Positions 21,299-34,490 of a stretch of DNA of 64,000 nucleotides are shown one piece after another. This DNA comes from Poecilobothrus nobilitatus. Its lineage: Eukaryota > Arthropoda > Insecta > Diptera > Dolichopodidae. Position numbers and translations under genes: made by a program. Within the stretch, counting starts at the first letter, position 1. Every line of letters begins with the position of its first letter. The notes beneath the pieces were generated by a model. It was not told the origin of the DNA, made no database searches, and was given only the letters and a program-made list of their open reading frames with translations. Location: assembly GCA_947095535.1 (NCBI GenBank), contig OX352772.1:103851099-103915098 (forward strand). The letters are read 5' to 3'.

Positions 21299-24200
21299 CA
21301 TAGACTAAATAATTACATTAAGATGCAGCATTTCATACAAAATTTATGTCACTTTTTTGTTTATTCTAGCACCTATTGCTGGGTGCAGCAACATGTTTCG
21401 GGATGTTGATAATTATCTCTGGGTGCAGCAACATATTAAAATACTTCTAAACAAAATGTGCAACAAATAACAATGTATATGTCGAGAATAAAAACATGAT
21501 ATTCTCGAAATTTTTATACGTGTGTATAGAAATTACGATAATGTAAACGCTAAAATATTTTATCTAGAATACGTATTAATACCGCATCACGCCTAAACCA
21601 ATCCTCATGTTAAAGTCATATTTACAACGTATGTTTATTTGGTACTCCGAACGGTTTTTTTGTAGGTGGCGCTAGAGTCATAGCTGCCATACAACTTCAA
21701 GTGTTTTATATACCAAAAACTATTTTCTGATCCTTTAATCAGCCCAATACGTTCCAAGCTAATCGACCATGACTACCCTATTGATTCTGTATATAAGTAT
21801 TTTCAAAAGATTTACGGGAAGTTATAACTGTCATACAACTTCCAGCTCCCATTAGAAATATTTCAAAAACTAAAAGAGTTAGAGACCTGAAACTTGGTAC
21901 TCAGGTACTCACTAAAAAATTAATAAATACGTATTTTACGTATATTTGAGTAGCTGCCATACAACTCCCATCACCCAAAACGAATATTTTAAAAACCACA
22001 AGTTTATTTAAGACAAGCGTTACAATAAACTCAAATACTAATGAAAACAATAAAAATAATTAATTAACAACATTTGCTAAATAATTATTATACAAATATT
22101 AAATTTAAATTTTTTTCTTTTTTAAATTAAAAATATTTAATTTAAAAAAATGTACACACATGTATCCAAATATTAAATTTTTTCTTAAAATAAAATGAAT
22201 TAATTAGATTAAATTTGTCTTCACAAAATTATACTATTTTAAATTGGCCAAGAAAGCGGAATGGGCTAGCAACGCAGACCGGGCGCAGCTAGTATACTAT
22301 ATATAATATGTCGAATTTGGTCGCATAGGTAAATCATACAAATAATTACATATTATATAAAATTTTAATTTAGGTAAACCTTAATGCAAATGAAAATGAA
22401 TACGTAAATATTATTTTTTTAGGTAAAAAGTTTTCTGAAAGAAAGAAAAATATTTTTTTTCATAAAGTAGTCCAAAATTAAACTCTTCATTTTGCTTATC
22501 CTATTTTTCTTAATCAGAACCTTAAGTTTATCTAATTGTATGTTTATAATTTTGTTATTAATTGTTTATTTATTGAAATTATTATTTTAATCCATTTTTT
22601 TTTCTTTAAATAAAAGTTAGAAATCAAAATTATGCACTTAATTTTACTTAATCTATTTTCCTTAAATCTACGCTCGGTTTTAATTATTGTTTATTATTTC
22701 TATTTATTAATTTTATAAATATTTTTACTCCGATGAAGTCTACCGCCAATTAATTATGCCTGGGTCGAAGCCCAACACTCACCACGACTCCATCACCGAT
22801 TACTCATTTGTTTCGAGTAAGTCTCGAGAAAGCGACCCAGGCAAGTTACTAATTGATTTATTTGTTTTGTTGAGTGTCTATATTAAGTTTTAAGCTTTAC
22901 GGTTTTAAATAAAATTTTTAAGTCTACTCTCTTGGCTTTGGTAAAACTTTTTTACTGTCCAGATACAATGTTTTCGAAGCAGTATTGTTAACAAATACTG
23001 TAAAATATTTTTTCTATGTTTATAACAAGGATTACTTTTGCAAAACCAATCTTTTAGATTTTCATCTTCTGCAGTAATATGAATACATTCTTTAATCATA
23101 ATTTCACGTATATTTTGAAAATGTTTTTTATTCTTAAAAAAATCTTGGAAAATCGCACAGTGTATTTGACAGGCTCTGAGAAACATGTCAGATGGAGCAA
23201 CTAAATTTCCAAAATCTGTATTTTTGATATAATTTTTTGTATAAATTAAAAATTCGGAGGGACATGTGATAACTTCATCTGCCTTTCGCAATATATTTTC
23301 GCAAATTTGACAAGGATATTTCAAAAGTTGATTAAAAGCTATATATCCCGCGAAATACCGTCAAGATGTCAGATTAAAATTAGTTTCAATATTTTCAAAT
23401 GTATCGTCACTAAAGATATCCTCATATTGAGATTGTAAAATTTCTAAAGAGTTTTCAGTATTTGTACTTGTTTGATTTTCAACATCATTCAAATATACTT
23501 GATTAATATTTTCCGAATCAGTTCGAATTTCCGTAGAACAATTTTTTAAATCAATTACCTCCATTTCGATAAAATCATCTGAATCTTCAATACAATTAGT
23601 ATGTTTGTCATACTGAAGTAATTTAAATGACATTATTTTTGATAAAACTATATTTAATTCAGAAACTGACGGATTTTTATTATTAGCTTTTACTACACCA
23701 AATAAATTTTCTATTATATCTTGATTTAATCTTTTAGTTAATAAAAAAAATATTGGAGAACTTTCATTTTGAGAACTTAAAATATTATCAAAAAGTAAAA
23801 GAGTTGCAGTAAATGTTTGTTTGATCCTTCTAAACAATATACTGTGGTATTTGACAAAATTTTTATTTGAGTAATATATTCTAAAAATTCTTTTATAAAT
23901 TTATAATTTTTATTATTCTTTTGCAATGCACATTTATATGGATTTCTGTCTTTTAAGCTATTGCTATTCATACAATCAAAAAGTTTATTAATTTTTTCTA
24001 TAAATTTTTCTGTAGAGAGGGCTTCTACACTGGAAACAATTTTATATTGGTTACACTCAACTATAGTACATATACCGGCAGCAACAGATCTGCAAAAAAT
24101 TTGAGTTGCAAGTGAAACACGCATTTTATCAAAGTTATTGGGTGAAATATGTTTATTTGTCAGCTTAGGGCACATTTTGGTAACTTTGTCCTTTTCTAGC

Positions 24201-25162
24201 TCGAATAGCTCAATAATAACGTCAAAATTAAATATTCCATCTGGTGTAGATAATTTATTTTTTAAACATAAATTTCTTAAAGATTTAATTAAATGAACAA
24301 AATCAAACATCGCAAATACTTTTTCGTTATTCCAAATAAAAAACGGGTGTTCAGCATTTACAGCTAATAATTTGTAACACTTTCTGTTATTTGGACCTTG
24401 ATCACAAACTATTCCTTCCACCAAGCCCATTGAATTTAATATTTTTAAATTTTCAAAAATAATATTTTATAGGTTTTCTGCATTTATACTGGTTTTACAA
24501 ACAAAATAATTTAGAACACATCCAATTATCAATCAAACGACGAATCATGAAAACACAGACTTGTTTGCTTCTATAACATGTCCTTTCAAACTCTAAATCT
24601 TCCAATCCATCTATTACATCTAATTTTTCATTATAGGTCAACTCGCTTCTTATTGTTATTTCATCAAAAACTATTATAACATATGCTTGTTTCGTTTTGT
24701 CATTTCCGAAATTGCGGATTAGTTCATTGCGGATTAGTTCTGTAGCAAAATTTACAAATCCAGGTTGAAGTCTTTTGACTGGAGCCCATCTTTGCAATGT
24801 TGTTGTATGAGGCATATGAAAGAATAATTTTTCTCTTAAAAATTTATATGCTAATTGGGATCTATAATAAATATTTTGGGAAAGATTTTTTTCGGAATCA
24901 TCCCAGTGATTTTATTTTTTCTTTAACATAGTGCAAACTGTTTTAGAATTACCCGAAATATCACATTGTTGTAAATCTTTCTTGTAATTTTTTCCATTTT
25001 TCGTTTTGTTTGCTCTATATACTCTTAAATACTTTATTTTCATTTTTTTATTTTTTCCTTGTAAAAGTTTTATTTTTTTAGATAAATTAGCATTTTTTTT
25101 TTATAAAAATTAGTCAACTTTTCGTTTTTTAAACAATAGAAGTGTTTTTTAAACAATAGAAG
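21299..25162 (-). mobile_element. P/THAP9-like element copy A, main part
   Basis: It runs from the left terminus in duplication copy 2 to the BEL/Pao insertion at 25163, and resumes at 34794-34975 on the far side of that insertion. AGAAG is present on both sides of the BEL element (25158-25162 and 34794-34798). A 19-bp stretch just before the insertion point (GTTTTTTAAACAATAGAAGT) is tandemly repeated. Confidence 0.85.
22905..25162 (-). pseudogene. P-type (THAP9-like) transposase, copy A
   Basis: Read from high to low coordinates. About 25150-24830 holds a basic coiled-coil stretch (ANLSKKIKLLQGKNKK). 24815-24495 has TLQRWAPVKRLQPGF and VFDEITIRSELTYNEK, the catalytic-core start with its aspartate. 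24430-23777 has CDQGPNNRKCYKLL and FDFVHLIKSLRNLCL, the GTP-binding insertion region and the characteristic PHLxKxxRN-like motif. 23837-23361 has LLTKRLNQDIIENLFG, the conserved glutamate-containing C-terminal motif. 23324-22905 is the tail. It is broken by a frameshift near 23830 and stops at about 24432, 24830 and 23355. The N-terminal THAP finger is displaced to 34799-34975. Confidence 0.88.
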
Positions 25163-25813
25163 TGCTTAGCTTATTAAGAATTCATAATGTTTCTTTCTCA
25201 CAAAGCTTCACAAATAGTTTGAGGTAAAAAATAAAACGCTAAATTTTCCAATAATTCAATTTCTATCAATTTTATTACAATCTTTCTTTTTCAACGACTC
25301 GATAGCGATTAAACTTAAAAACTTCGACAATATTATATTAAATCTTATTCTAACTGAAAAACAAAACGCCATTAACATTATGATCATATAGTTCCAAAAG
25401 CGATGATTAAAAATTAATTAAATTAATATTTTATCCTATCACGATGACATCTGGTGACGGATAGAATTAATAATTAACTTAATTAACTATTATACTATGT
25501 GTTATAATTTTGAAACAATACTAACGATTTCTTATAGTAAAAAAGAGAAAGACTATTTCGGTAATTATTGATAATTAGAAGTAACAATATATGTAGATAA
25601 AAATTTGGATTATTATTGGTAAGTTTAAATACAATACAAAAATAATGATTAATTTATTTTCAGGTGTTAATGGTTGGTTCCATAGATGTTGAGATCCTGG
25701 ACGGTGTAACTCAGGATGACTTTAGATAGGTATTTCCTTTATTTTTTTTTATTAATGATTCTTTGGGTTTGTTTTTAAACTCTTTTAGGTTGACGGCTGC
25801 CCAGGATGCAACA
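25163..25813 (-). repeat. BEL/Pao 3' LTR
   Basis: 651-bp LTR, TG...CA on the minus strand. It matches the outer parts of 32026-34793, but lacks about 90 bp present there near 32259-32352 and differs at scattered bases. Confidence 0.9.
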
Positions 25814-26050
25814 TACTCCCTCCCATTACCATCGATGAAATGGATGCCGTTATATTTTGACCATTTTTTTTTTTTATGATGACCATATTATCAACTTGGA
25901 TGATAACCTCGAGAAAAATATGAAACGAGAAATAATTGGATCAGTAAACTGGTACATAGTTTTAATGTTAGTTTTAATTTTAGCAATTAAGATTTATTAT
26001 TTTTTTTTTTGATTTATTTCATAAGTGCTAATTTTAAGTAATGCTAGTTT

Positions 26051-29000
26051 TTAAGTAATACTAGTTTTTAAGTAGTGGTAGTTTAAGTAGGTTGTATTAG
26101 ATTTTAGTGGGTTTGAATGGTATGTGCGGTTTTCAAAGAATGAGATGCTTGTGTGCGTGTGTGTAGGTATAGATAAAACACATAATTTTGCAATTGGTCG
26201 TTTTAAGATTGAATTTTTTGTTTTTACGGTCGCGATGCGGACTAAACCATCCGTACCGGGGTGCAATTCCGCGATGCGAGCTAATAACCAACGACAGGGT
26301 GGTAGGTTTTCATCTTTTAAGATGACCACGTCTCCAATTTGAACATCTTAAATTGATTTGTCCATTTTGGACGCGGCTGCAATCTGGTTAAGTATTCAGT
26401 ATTCCAGCGTTTCCAAAAATTTTGATATAAACGTTGTCACCAAGTTAGAATTGTGTCACCAATTAGAAATTCTTAGAATTAGAATTTAGGTGGAGTTAGA
26501 ATTATGTCACCAATTAGAAAAAGAGCCGGTGTTAATATGTTTAAATCTTGAGTGTCAGTGCTCACTTCACATAGTGACCGAGAATTTAAGCACGCCTCAA
26601 ATTGGCGCAACACGGTTGTAAATTCTTCGTATGTTAAGACGTAATTTTTCAAAAATTCTTTTGAGATGATATTTTGTGGATCTTACGCCAGCTTTCCATA
26701 GACCGCCGAAATGAGGAGTAGCAGGAAAGATTAAAATGAAAGTTTACTCCGATTGTTTCAATTGTTTCTGCTAGCATCTGTTATATGATCTAGCATTATC
26801 TTTCTTTCCTTTGCCAGAACTTTACTAGCTCCAAGAAAATTCGACCCATTGTCACTATAGATGTCACTACAAAGTCCGTGCCTGGACGTGAATCTTCTAA
26901 AGGCTGCGATAAAACGTTCACTGGTTAAATCGGTGGCTAGTTCCAAATGTATGGCCTTTACGGACATACATACAAATAAGCAGATGTACAATTTGTATCT
27001 TTTTGCACTCCGTCCTTTATATGTTTTTAATTCAAACGGACCGCAATAAACGGTACCAGTGTGTGAAAATGGGCGACACATTTGTACTCCAGGTGCGGGA
27101 AAATTGCCCATAAGTTGCTCTTTAACTTCAGCCTTTTGCCGAAAACATGTTATGCATTTGTGAATATGATGCCGTATCGTATTGCGGGCATTTAGTAAAC
27201 AATACTTTTGTCTTAGAATAGTTGCCACTAATTAAAATCCTCCATGCAGTTTCCGTGTGAGTTTTTCTTATGAGTAGCTGTGTGACGTGATCTTTGTCAG
27301 GAATGATTATAGGGTGCCTTTGATTGTATGATAGTGCCGATTGTTGTATTCTTCCGGTTACTCTAAAAATTTCGTTGTGATCTAAAAACGGAGTTAATTT
27401 CGATAAAGGATTGGTCTTCGGCTTATATGTGGAGCTTTTCAGTTCGGATATCTCCTTCGAAAAGTGCCGGTTTTGCATCCGTTTGGCCAAAATCTGCAAT
27501 GATGTTTGTATTTCGTGAGCCTTTAAATAGTTGGTCTCTTTCGATGTGGGTTTTTTACAATTTTTAGCAAACCTTATGCAGTAGGCGGTCACCCTAAGTA
27601 ATTTTGTGAACGATGAAAGATTTGTTTCAAAATATGGTCGTACTCCATTGGTATGGGTAGAAATCGTTTTTCGAGCTTCCATATTAGTTTCTAGATTTTT
27701 CTTAGTGGGCCAATTTTCCTTTGATTTTCCAAGCCATTCGGGACCATGAACCATAGTATGTGTTCTTTTAACTGGGCAGGATATATACCGCGAGAAGCAC
27801 AAAATGCCGGATTCTGTTTTGAAAGAACATGATCCCATAAATTTCTCCCAAGCTGTTCATGTATGTGTGAGACACGATTTGCAACAAAGGTTGTCCAACG
27901 AGATGGATGAGCATTCAGCCTGGCTAGAACAATTTCTGAATCTGACCATGCATGAATACTTATTGCTTGATCGAATTGAAACGCCTCTAACACGTACTTA
28001 ATTAATTTCGACACCAGCGTTGCAGCGCAAAGTTCTAATATTGGCATAGAAATCGTTTTACTTGTTACTACCTTGGTTTTGGATGCTACCAGGTGGATTG
28101 ATCTTTCACCCAAGCTGTTGGTTATACAAATATAAACTACCCCTGCATATGTCTTGATAGATGCGTCGGCAAAACCATGAATTTCGATTTGAGAACTGTT
28201 GTTTGAATAATGAATTCATCTCTCTACGGCGATTGTTTGAACTTCTGGAAGATGTAATAAATATTTTACCCAGTCTTGCTCAATCTCCGTATTAACTTAT
28301 TCATCCCAATCAGAGCCACATAACCAAAGTCTTTGCATAAGTATTTTCGCTAATATGATTGTGGGTGATAGCGAGCCAAGTGCATCGAACAACGTGGCTA
28401 GTTACGACAGTATTTTACGTTTTGTTCATGTTTCAGAATTTTCATCCAAATTTACAGAATACATACAGGTATTTTTGTTCGAATTCCATGTGATGCCAAG
28501 AGTTCGAACAGTTTCATTTTCTTCCAAAGACGACAATAAGGTAACTTTATTGTTTTGTATTTCAAAAGGTTTCGTTAATTCCTTACAATTGGATGTCCAT
28601 TTCCGAAGTGGCAACCCAGCAGAGTTGGTTAATTTAAGGTTTTGGTTTTGTAACTCGATGGCTTCTTTGGGAGAGTCCGCACCTGATAGAAGATCGTAGA
28701 AAGAACATAGAAATCACTTGACGTTGTTCTTGCTGCTATAGGGTAGTTGTCTTTTTCATCAATAGCCAGTTGTTGTAAAATTTTTGTTGCTAAATAAGGA
28801 GCGCTTTTTCTAACAAAGGTAACCGTTAATATTTTATAATCTCTTATAGGTTGGTTTGAATTATCTCTCGAAGCTATTCTCTGGAATTCTGTGTTTGAAT
28901 CTTCGACACGAATTTGGCGATACATCTTTTCAATGTCAGTGGTAAATGCAATGCGATGTTTTCTCCAACGAATCAGAATTTTGACTAAATCATCTTTAAC

Positions 29001-31293
29001 CACCGGACCCTTTAAAAGCATGTCATTTAACGACAATCCACTTGATGTTGCTTTGGATGCGTCGAAAACTACACGTAGCTTTGTTAACACGTAGCACGTA
29101 GCTCGTCTTCTTAATTACGGCATGATGTGGAAGGTAACAACAATTGTAATGGGTGACGCCAGTCTTGTACGATGAGAGACTATCTTCACCATTAGTAACT
29201 TGTATCAAGTGACGAAGATCGAGGTATTCTTGTAAACATTTTTGATACTCTTTTTTGGATTTGGATTTTTTCCAGATTTATGTTCAAGCTGATACAAACG
29301 GCGCACCGCAATGTCTCTTGATTTCCCTAAGTGATGTTGCTCAGTTATCTCTTTTTTAATAGTAAGTTGTGGTTCTCCTGCACAATTAATGTTATCCGAC
29401 AATATCCATCCAAAAATCCTTTTCTGGGCTGTGGGCGAACCCCGACTGCCTTTTCTTAGGCCCTCTAATATTATGCTGCTAAAAACGTCTGCTCCAAATA
29501 ATAAATCTATTGGCCCAAATTGATCAAATCTTGGATCTGCCAGTTTTAAACCATGTAAATGTTCCCAATGTTGCACTTCTATGTTTGAAGTTGGTCATCT
29601 ACCAACTTTGTTAATGTTTTTAAAACGAGACTTTCGACTTATAGCAAAGTTTCTTTGGTTAAGGTTTGAAGGCTAAATCTGACTCTAGAAGTAACATGAT
29701 GTGTTTCATTCTTTCCTATCCCTTGCACAGTAGCGCGGACTGATTCTCTTCTTAAACCAAGCTGTTGAACAACTCTTTCACTGATGAACTAGGCTCGAGA
29801 CCCTTGGTCTCTAATCAGGCTTTGATTATCTAAAGGAGCGACAATTGTGATCACAGAGGTTGCTAATAAAATTTGATTATTCTGCCGGTGTGTGATAAAT
29901 GATTGAACATCGGATGTATTTAAAAAATTGGAGTTTATGGTTTGAATTTGATTATTTGGTACAAAACTTGGGCTATTGGGAGTTAATCTGTTGTTTTATG
30001 TTGCTTGGGAAGTACTAGGCTGACTGAACTGATTAGTAAATTGACTATTTTGTTGGTTGGTTATTGTTTTGATTCACCGAGTTTATATTTTTATGTAAAA
30101 GCGTGTGATGTTTCTTTTTGCAATATTGGCAAACTCTCGTACTGGGACAATTAACAACTCTATGCCCAAACCCTAAACAGTTGATACATAAATTTTTTAC
30201 CTTTATAAAGTCTAAACGTTTACCCTGGTTTAGCTTTAGAAATTCATTACATTGCCGAATGGTGTGTTGGTCTTGACAACCAACACATGAAGTTGGAGTT
30301 GCAATGTGATACGATTGTGTTGTAGTTTTGTTTCGATTAATGTTAAAAATGGTTGCTGGCTGTTTCTATATTGGTTTTCTGCTATTTAATGGCTTATAAG
30401 ATGCAGAATCTCGATTCTAGAAATTCTTTGAGTGTTTTCCAAGATGTCAATTCTTTCATTTTGCAAGTTTCTTCCTCCCACAACTCATGCGTTTCGGTTG
30501 GAAGCTTGTTGACAATTAAAAAAACTAAAATCGGGTCCCATTCTTTCGTAGAAATATCCCGATTAGAGCGTGTAAGCATTCAGATGTTGTGTCTAATAAT
30601 CCTGTGACCCCGTGGGCTGACTCTTGTTGAACTTTTAAGTGAAATAATAATGTCGTTAATTGTGTATTTACTAAGACCTTTCGATTGTCATATCGATCCT
30701 GTAATAGTGACCATTCTGAAAAATAATTCTTTTCTGTTACCTGGTACGGCCTCAAAAGCTGTTCTGATTCTCCTACAAGGTGCATCTTTAAATACTGCAA
30801 TTTTTGAACTGGACTCAGAGAATCATTTTGGTGTACCATTGTTCTAAAAAGGTCATAGAAGATTGGCCATTTTTAGTAATTACCATCGAATTTATCAAGT
30901 GAGACCTTTGGTAACTTCAAGCCGCACTCCAAAGTGATTCTCGACTGGTTGGATTGTAGCATGCTGGTCTCGGTTTCCTTTGATGCGTTTTCTGCAAAGT
31001 CTGTTTCATATCGGCTTTCAATTATTTCGTAATTAATGTTGAAGTAATCTTCCACCTCAGCATAGATATCCTCTTCAAAGTAACTATAACTCTTTTGGGT
31101 CCCATTTTCTGATAACCTTTGAACTAATAATCTTTTATGCCACTGGCAAATGTATCCCAATTGCCTTAAAAAGTTGCTAACCTTCTTTGATAAAACCCTT
31201 TAGTGCGCTTATCCATCGCCGTCTTTTTATAATTATTAAAGCAACTTTCAAGGATTTCCTTTTGTGCCAACTGAGCATTTATTAAGTCTTCCA
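26051..31293 (-). pseudogene. BEL/Pao gag-pol remnant
   Basis: The minus strand reads Gag from MEDLINAQLAQKEIL (31293), with LPKVSLDKFDGNY at 30873 and the DUF1759 core SPVQKLQYLKMHL (30839-30525). Zinc knuckles CVGCQDQHTIRQC, CINCLGFGHRVVNC and CQYCKKKHHTLLH lie at about 30300-30105. The DUF1758 protease region has IRDQGSRA and DLLFGADVFSS (29900-29430). RT has LRVVFDASKATSSGLSLNDM and DIEKMYRQIRV (29090-28700), broken exactly at the YVDD box. RNase H has WSDSEIVLARL (about 27950). The integrase has an HHCC finger (HHIHKCITC) and SDNGSNF, with the first catalytic Asp replaced (TVYCGPF). The C-terminal domain has LPPCRWLLARIAELHPG (26329-26051). Many frameshifts and stops; inactive. Confidence 0.92.
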
Positions 31294-32465
31294 TCTTTCT
31301 TTTAATTTATTTACCTCAAATAAAACACCCACCAAATTCAGATAAATTAAAAAAAAAAAAAAAAAAATGTAACCCCCGTATAAGCGTTTTTGTGTCTCTT
31401 CATAACAATTATTCGAACCACGTTCTGTCCAGAAATCCAAAATCCATTCCAATACTTATATGGGTGTATTTAAAGTTCATGTACACTATGTAAATTTATT
31501 TATTACGTTCCAATAGGCATATCATTCAAATATGTATATAGGTATATTTAAAGTTAATGATATAATGTTTAAATATCCAAAAAAATCAAATATAATAATG
31601 TGCAAAATTATGTATGGTTCCAAAAAATATTTTCAAATATTTTAAAATGTATATAACCATTTACTCACCCTAATTCTGCTATTCTGGAACTTACCGCGTA
31701 CGCGATTCGCGATATTACCGATACCGTACCAAATATTTTACAACTACATCAATGTTCCTATATTTCCTATTGTTCCTATATAGTTTATATTTTTTAATTT
31801 TTTGCCTATAGCACTCTTATAGTTTACAGTTTTATTTTTTTTTTTTGTTTTAATAGATTTTTTTTTTAACCACTACAAAATTTTGATTAACCGTTTCCAC
31901 TAGATTAGTTTTTTTTTTTTTTTTTTTTTTTGAACTAGAGCTTAACCACCAAAATGTTTGAGAATATTTCTCCAAATGGATTTTAAGCATACTATATCAT
32001 TGATCCGGCTCAAAGGACCATGTTTTGACTTAGCTTATTAAGAATTCATAATGTTTATTTCTCACAAAGCTTAACAAATAGTTTGAGGTAAAAAATAAAA
32101 CGCTAAATTTTCCAATAATTCAATTTCGATCAATTTTATTACAATCTTTCTTTTTCAACGACTCGATAGCGATTAAACGTAAAAAATTAGACAATATTAT
32201 ATTAAATCTTATTCTAACTGAAAAAAAAAATGCCATTATCATTATGATCATATAGTTCCTTATATACTGTAGTTCATTGACCTTAGCAGTAACAAAAGGA
32301 ATAATAATCGACATTACATAAGAGGCATATGATTATAGTACATAAGAAATCTATCCAAAAGCGATGATTAAAAATTAATTAAATTAATATTTTATCCTAT
32401 CACGATGACATCTGGTGACGGATAGAATTATTGATGAACTAATTTACTATTATACTATGTGTTAC

Positions 32466-34490
32466 AATTTTTTTTATTTTATTTATTTATTTATTTAGTA
32501 TTATATACTATTAATAAAATTTATTACAAATTTAAATTCATTTTTAAATTCATTTTTAAATTACTCCATATTATAAATTTTTCAGTTACAATTCAATATT
32601 ATTTAGTTTCAAATTCAAACTCAGTTACAAAATTTTTTTATAAATTTAAAATTCAACAATCATCATACAACATTAATAGGTATATACAAAAAATATAATA
32701 TAAAATTAAGCGAAATATTTCTCTAAGAGAAATTAAAAAAAAAAGAATATTATTAAAATATAAGATATACATTATTTATTTAAATATGATTTATTAAAAG
32801 TTTTTTAAATTCTCTTAAATTTTTTTCATTTTTAATGTTGTTAGGTAGGTCATTAAACCATTTCAAACCGTTATACATGACATTTTTTTTTACATTTTCA
32901 TTTCGAAAGAAATTAAGTCTGAAGTTGAAAATATTTCTAAGATGATAATGGTGTACATCCTGGACGAGAGTTAAATTTCTAGTTAAGTAGTGCGGTAGAA
33001 GACCATTCTTCATTTTAAAGACAAAAACCAATACATTTAGTTTCATAATTTGATGTATATTGAGCCATTTTAGAGTTCTTAGCATTACATTTACTGAGCT
33101 ATATCTTTTTAATTTCAGAATTATCCTCATGCCCCAATTTTGTAGTTTTTGCAATCTGACCAAACACTCATTAGTTGTAAAGGCAGTAATAGTTGAACAG
33201 TATTCAAAATTTTGTTTAATGATGGTGTTATATATATTTATTGCACATTTAGTTGAAACCTTATTTCTAATATTTTTGAAAAAGCTTAACTTTTTTGCTA
33301 CCTTTTTACAGATATAATCGATATTGCTTTTGAAATTGATTTTATCATCAATTATTATTCCCAAATATTTGATCTCATTGACTATATCAATTTGTACATT
33401 TTCTATCAAAATATCAGCATTCAAAATTCCATTCAAACACATGGCTTTAGTTTTAGCTACATTCAAACTAAGTTTATTCATTTTCATCCATCCGTTAAGT
33501 AAATTCAAATCTTCATTAATTTTACAAACACAATCATCAATAGAATCACTTACAAAGTACATTAACGCATCATCAGCAAACAAGAGTATTTTTGAATATT
33601 TCACAGCCTTTTCAATATCATTGATAAAAATTAAAAATAGAAGTACTCCTAATATTGTACCTTGCGGTACCCCCAACGGTACTATTATGGAGGATGAAAC
33701 GTGCCCATTCACCCTAGTTTTCTGCTTTCTATTATGCAGGTATGATTTAAACCATTCATATTCACTGTTACGTACACCATATTTCTCCATTTTTTTCAGT
33801 AGCAATTTCCGATCAACAGTTTCAAATGCTCTTTTTAAATCAATGAAGACAGCAATTATTACTTTTTTGTTATATATCTCAACTTTCCAATTGGCAATGA
33901 TTAAGTTCAGTAAAGTTTCACAACTATGGTTATTACGAAAACCAGATTGATTTTCAGTTATTATATTATTCTCTTCAAGATATTTATTAAGTTGCATATT
34001 AACTATTTTTTCAATGATTTTTGCCTCCCATGTTATCATATTAATTGGACGAAATTCGTTATATTTTTTTGAGTTTTTAATCTTTTCAATAGGGTTAACC
34101 AATGTTTCTTTCCATTTATCCGGATAAATACCTGTCTCTAGAGATTCATTTATTATTTCCAGTAGATTTTCGCCTAATAGATCGTAGTTCTCCAAAATTA
34201 GTTTTGTGTTTACAAAGTTAATATCTTTTTTTTTATTCATGTTTTTAATACATAATTTAAGCGATTCAGAGGAGACCCTTTCAAATTTAAATACACTTTG
34301 CCTGTATTCAATCATATCATTGTAATCCATATGCGAAATTCCACTATTAATATCAACAATACTATTAACAAAATATTGATTGAATTTTTCAGCAATTTCA
34401 CCAGCATCATTTACTACCCCGTCTGCAAACATAATTTCTTTAATGTTACCTGTTTTATTGTTGTTTAAAACCATTTCCTTAATTTCCTTA
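32466..34490 (-). mobile_element. Jockey-like LINE, 5'-truncated, in the BEL LTR
   Basis: It interrupts the LTR between GTGTTACAATT and ACAATTATGAAAC, so ACAATT is a likely target duplication. The 3' end on the minus strand is a run of TAAA/AAAA units (32466-32500). It carries one long open frame and lacks ORF1 and the endonuclease, as expected for 5' truncation. Its largely open RT suggests it is among the younger insertions here. Confidence 0.88.
32780..34474 (-). CDS. LINE reverse transcriptase, N-terminally truncated but open
   Basis: A 564-residue open frame covering the RT of a Jockey-type non-LTR retrotransposon. It starts after the lost endonuclease domain with the pre-RT linker (EIAEKFNQYFVNSI). 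It then has FRPINMITWEAKIIEKIV (motif 2 region), NQSGFRNNHSCETLLNL, VFIDLKRAFETVDRKLLL (motif A, catalytic Asp), PLGVPQGTILGVLLFLIFIN (motif B), LFADDALMYF (motif C with the FADD pair), LSLNVAKTKAM and IKYLGIIIDD. The C-terminal domain ends KNEKNLREFKKLLINHI. The Met chosen is simply the first in the truncated frame. It could still encode RT activity but cannot make a complete element protein. Confidence 0.85.
   Translation of the reverse strand: MVLNNNKTGNIKEIMFADGVVNDAGEIAEKFNQYFVNSIVDINSGISHMDYNDMIEYRQSVFKFERVSSESLKLCIKNMNKKKDINFVNTKLILENYDLLGENLLEIINESLETGIYPDKWKETLVNPIEKIKNSKKYNEFRPINMITWEAKIIEKIVNMQLNKYLEENNIITENQSGFRNNHSCETLLNLIIANWKVEIYNKKVIIAVFIDLKRAFETVDRKLLLKKMEKYGVRNSEYEWFKSYLHNRKQKTRVNGHVSSSIIVPLGVPQGTILGVLLFLIFINDIEKAVKYSKILLFADDALMYFVSDSIDDCVCKINEDLNLLNGWMKMNKLSLNVAKTKAMCLNGILNADILIENVQIDIVNEIKYLGIIIDDKINFKSNIDYICKKVAKKLSFFKNIRNKVSTKCAINIYNTIIKQNFEYCSTITAFTTNECLVRLQKLQNWGMRIILKLKRYSSVNVMLRTLKWLNIHQIMKLNVLVFVFKMKNGLLPHYLTRNLTLVQDVHHYHLRNIFNFRLNFFRNENVKKNVMYNGLKWFNDLPNNIKNEKNLREFKKLLINHI

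Larger units (their letters stand above)
17375..23611 (+). repeat. Tandem segmental duplication, copy 2
   Basis: Second head-to-tail unit matching 11135-17374. At its right end the P-element transposase continues without interruption (GTTTGTCATACTGAAG), so this copy carries the ancestral right junction while copy 1 carries the ancestral left junction. That pattern proves a tandem origin rather than two insertions. Confidence 0.95.

Noticed and set aside
33060..33950. Plus-strand frames of 85 and 208 codons
   Set aside because: Antisense to an open, well-conserved LINE RT frame.
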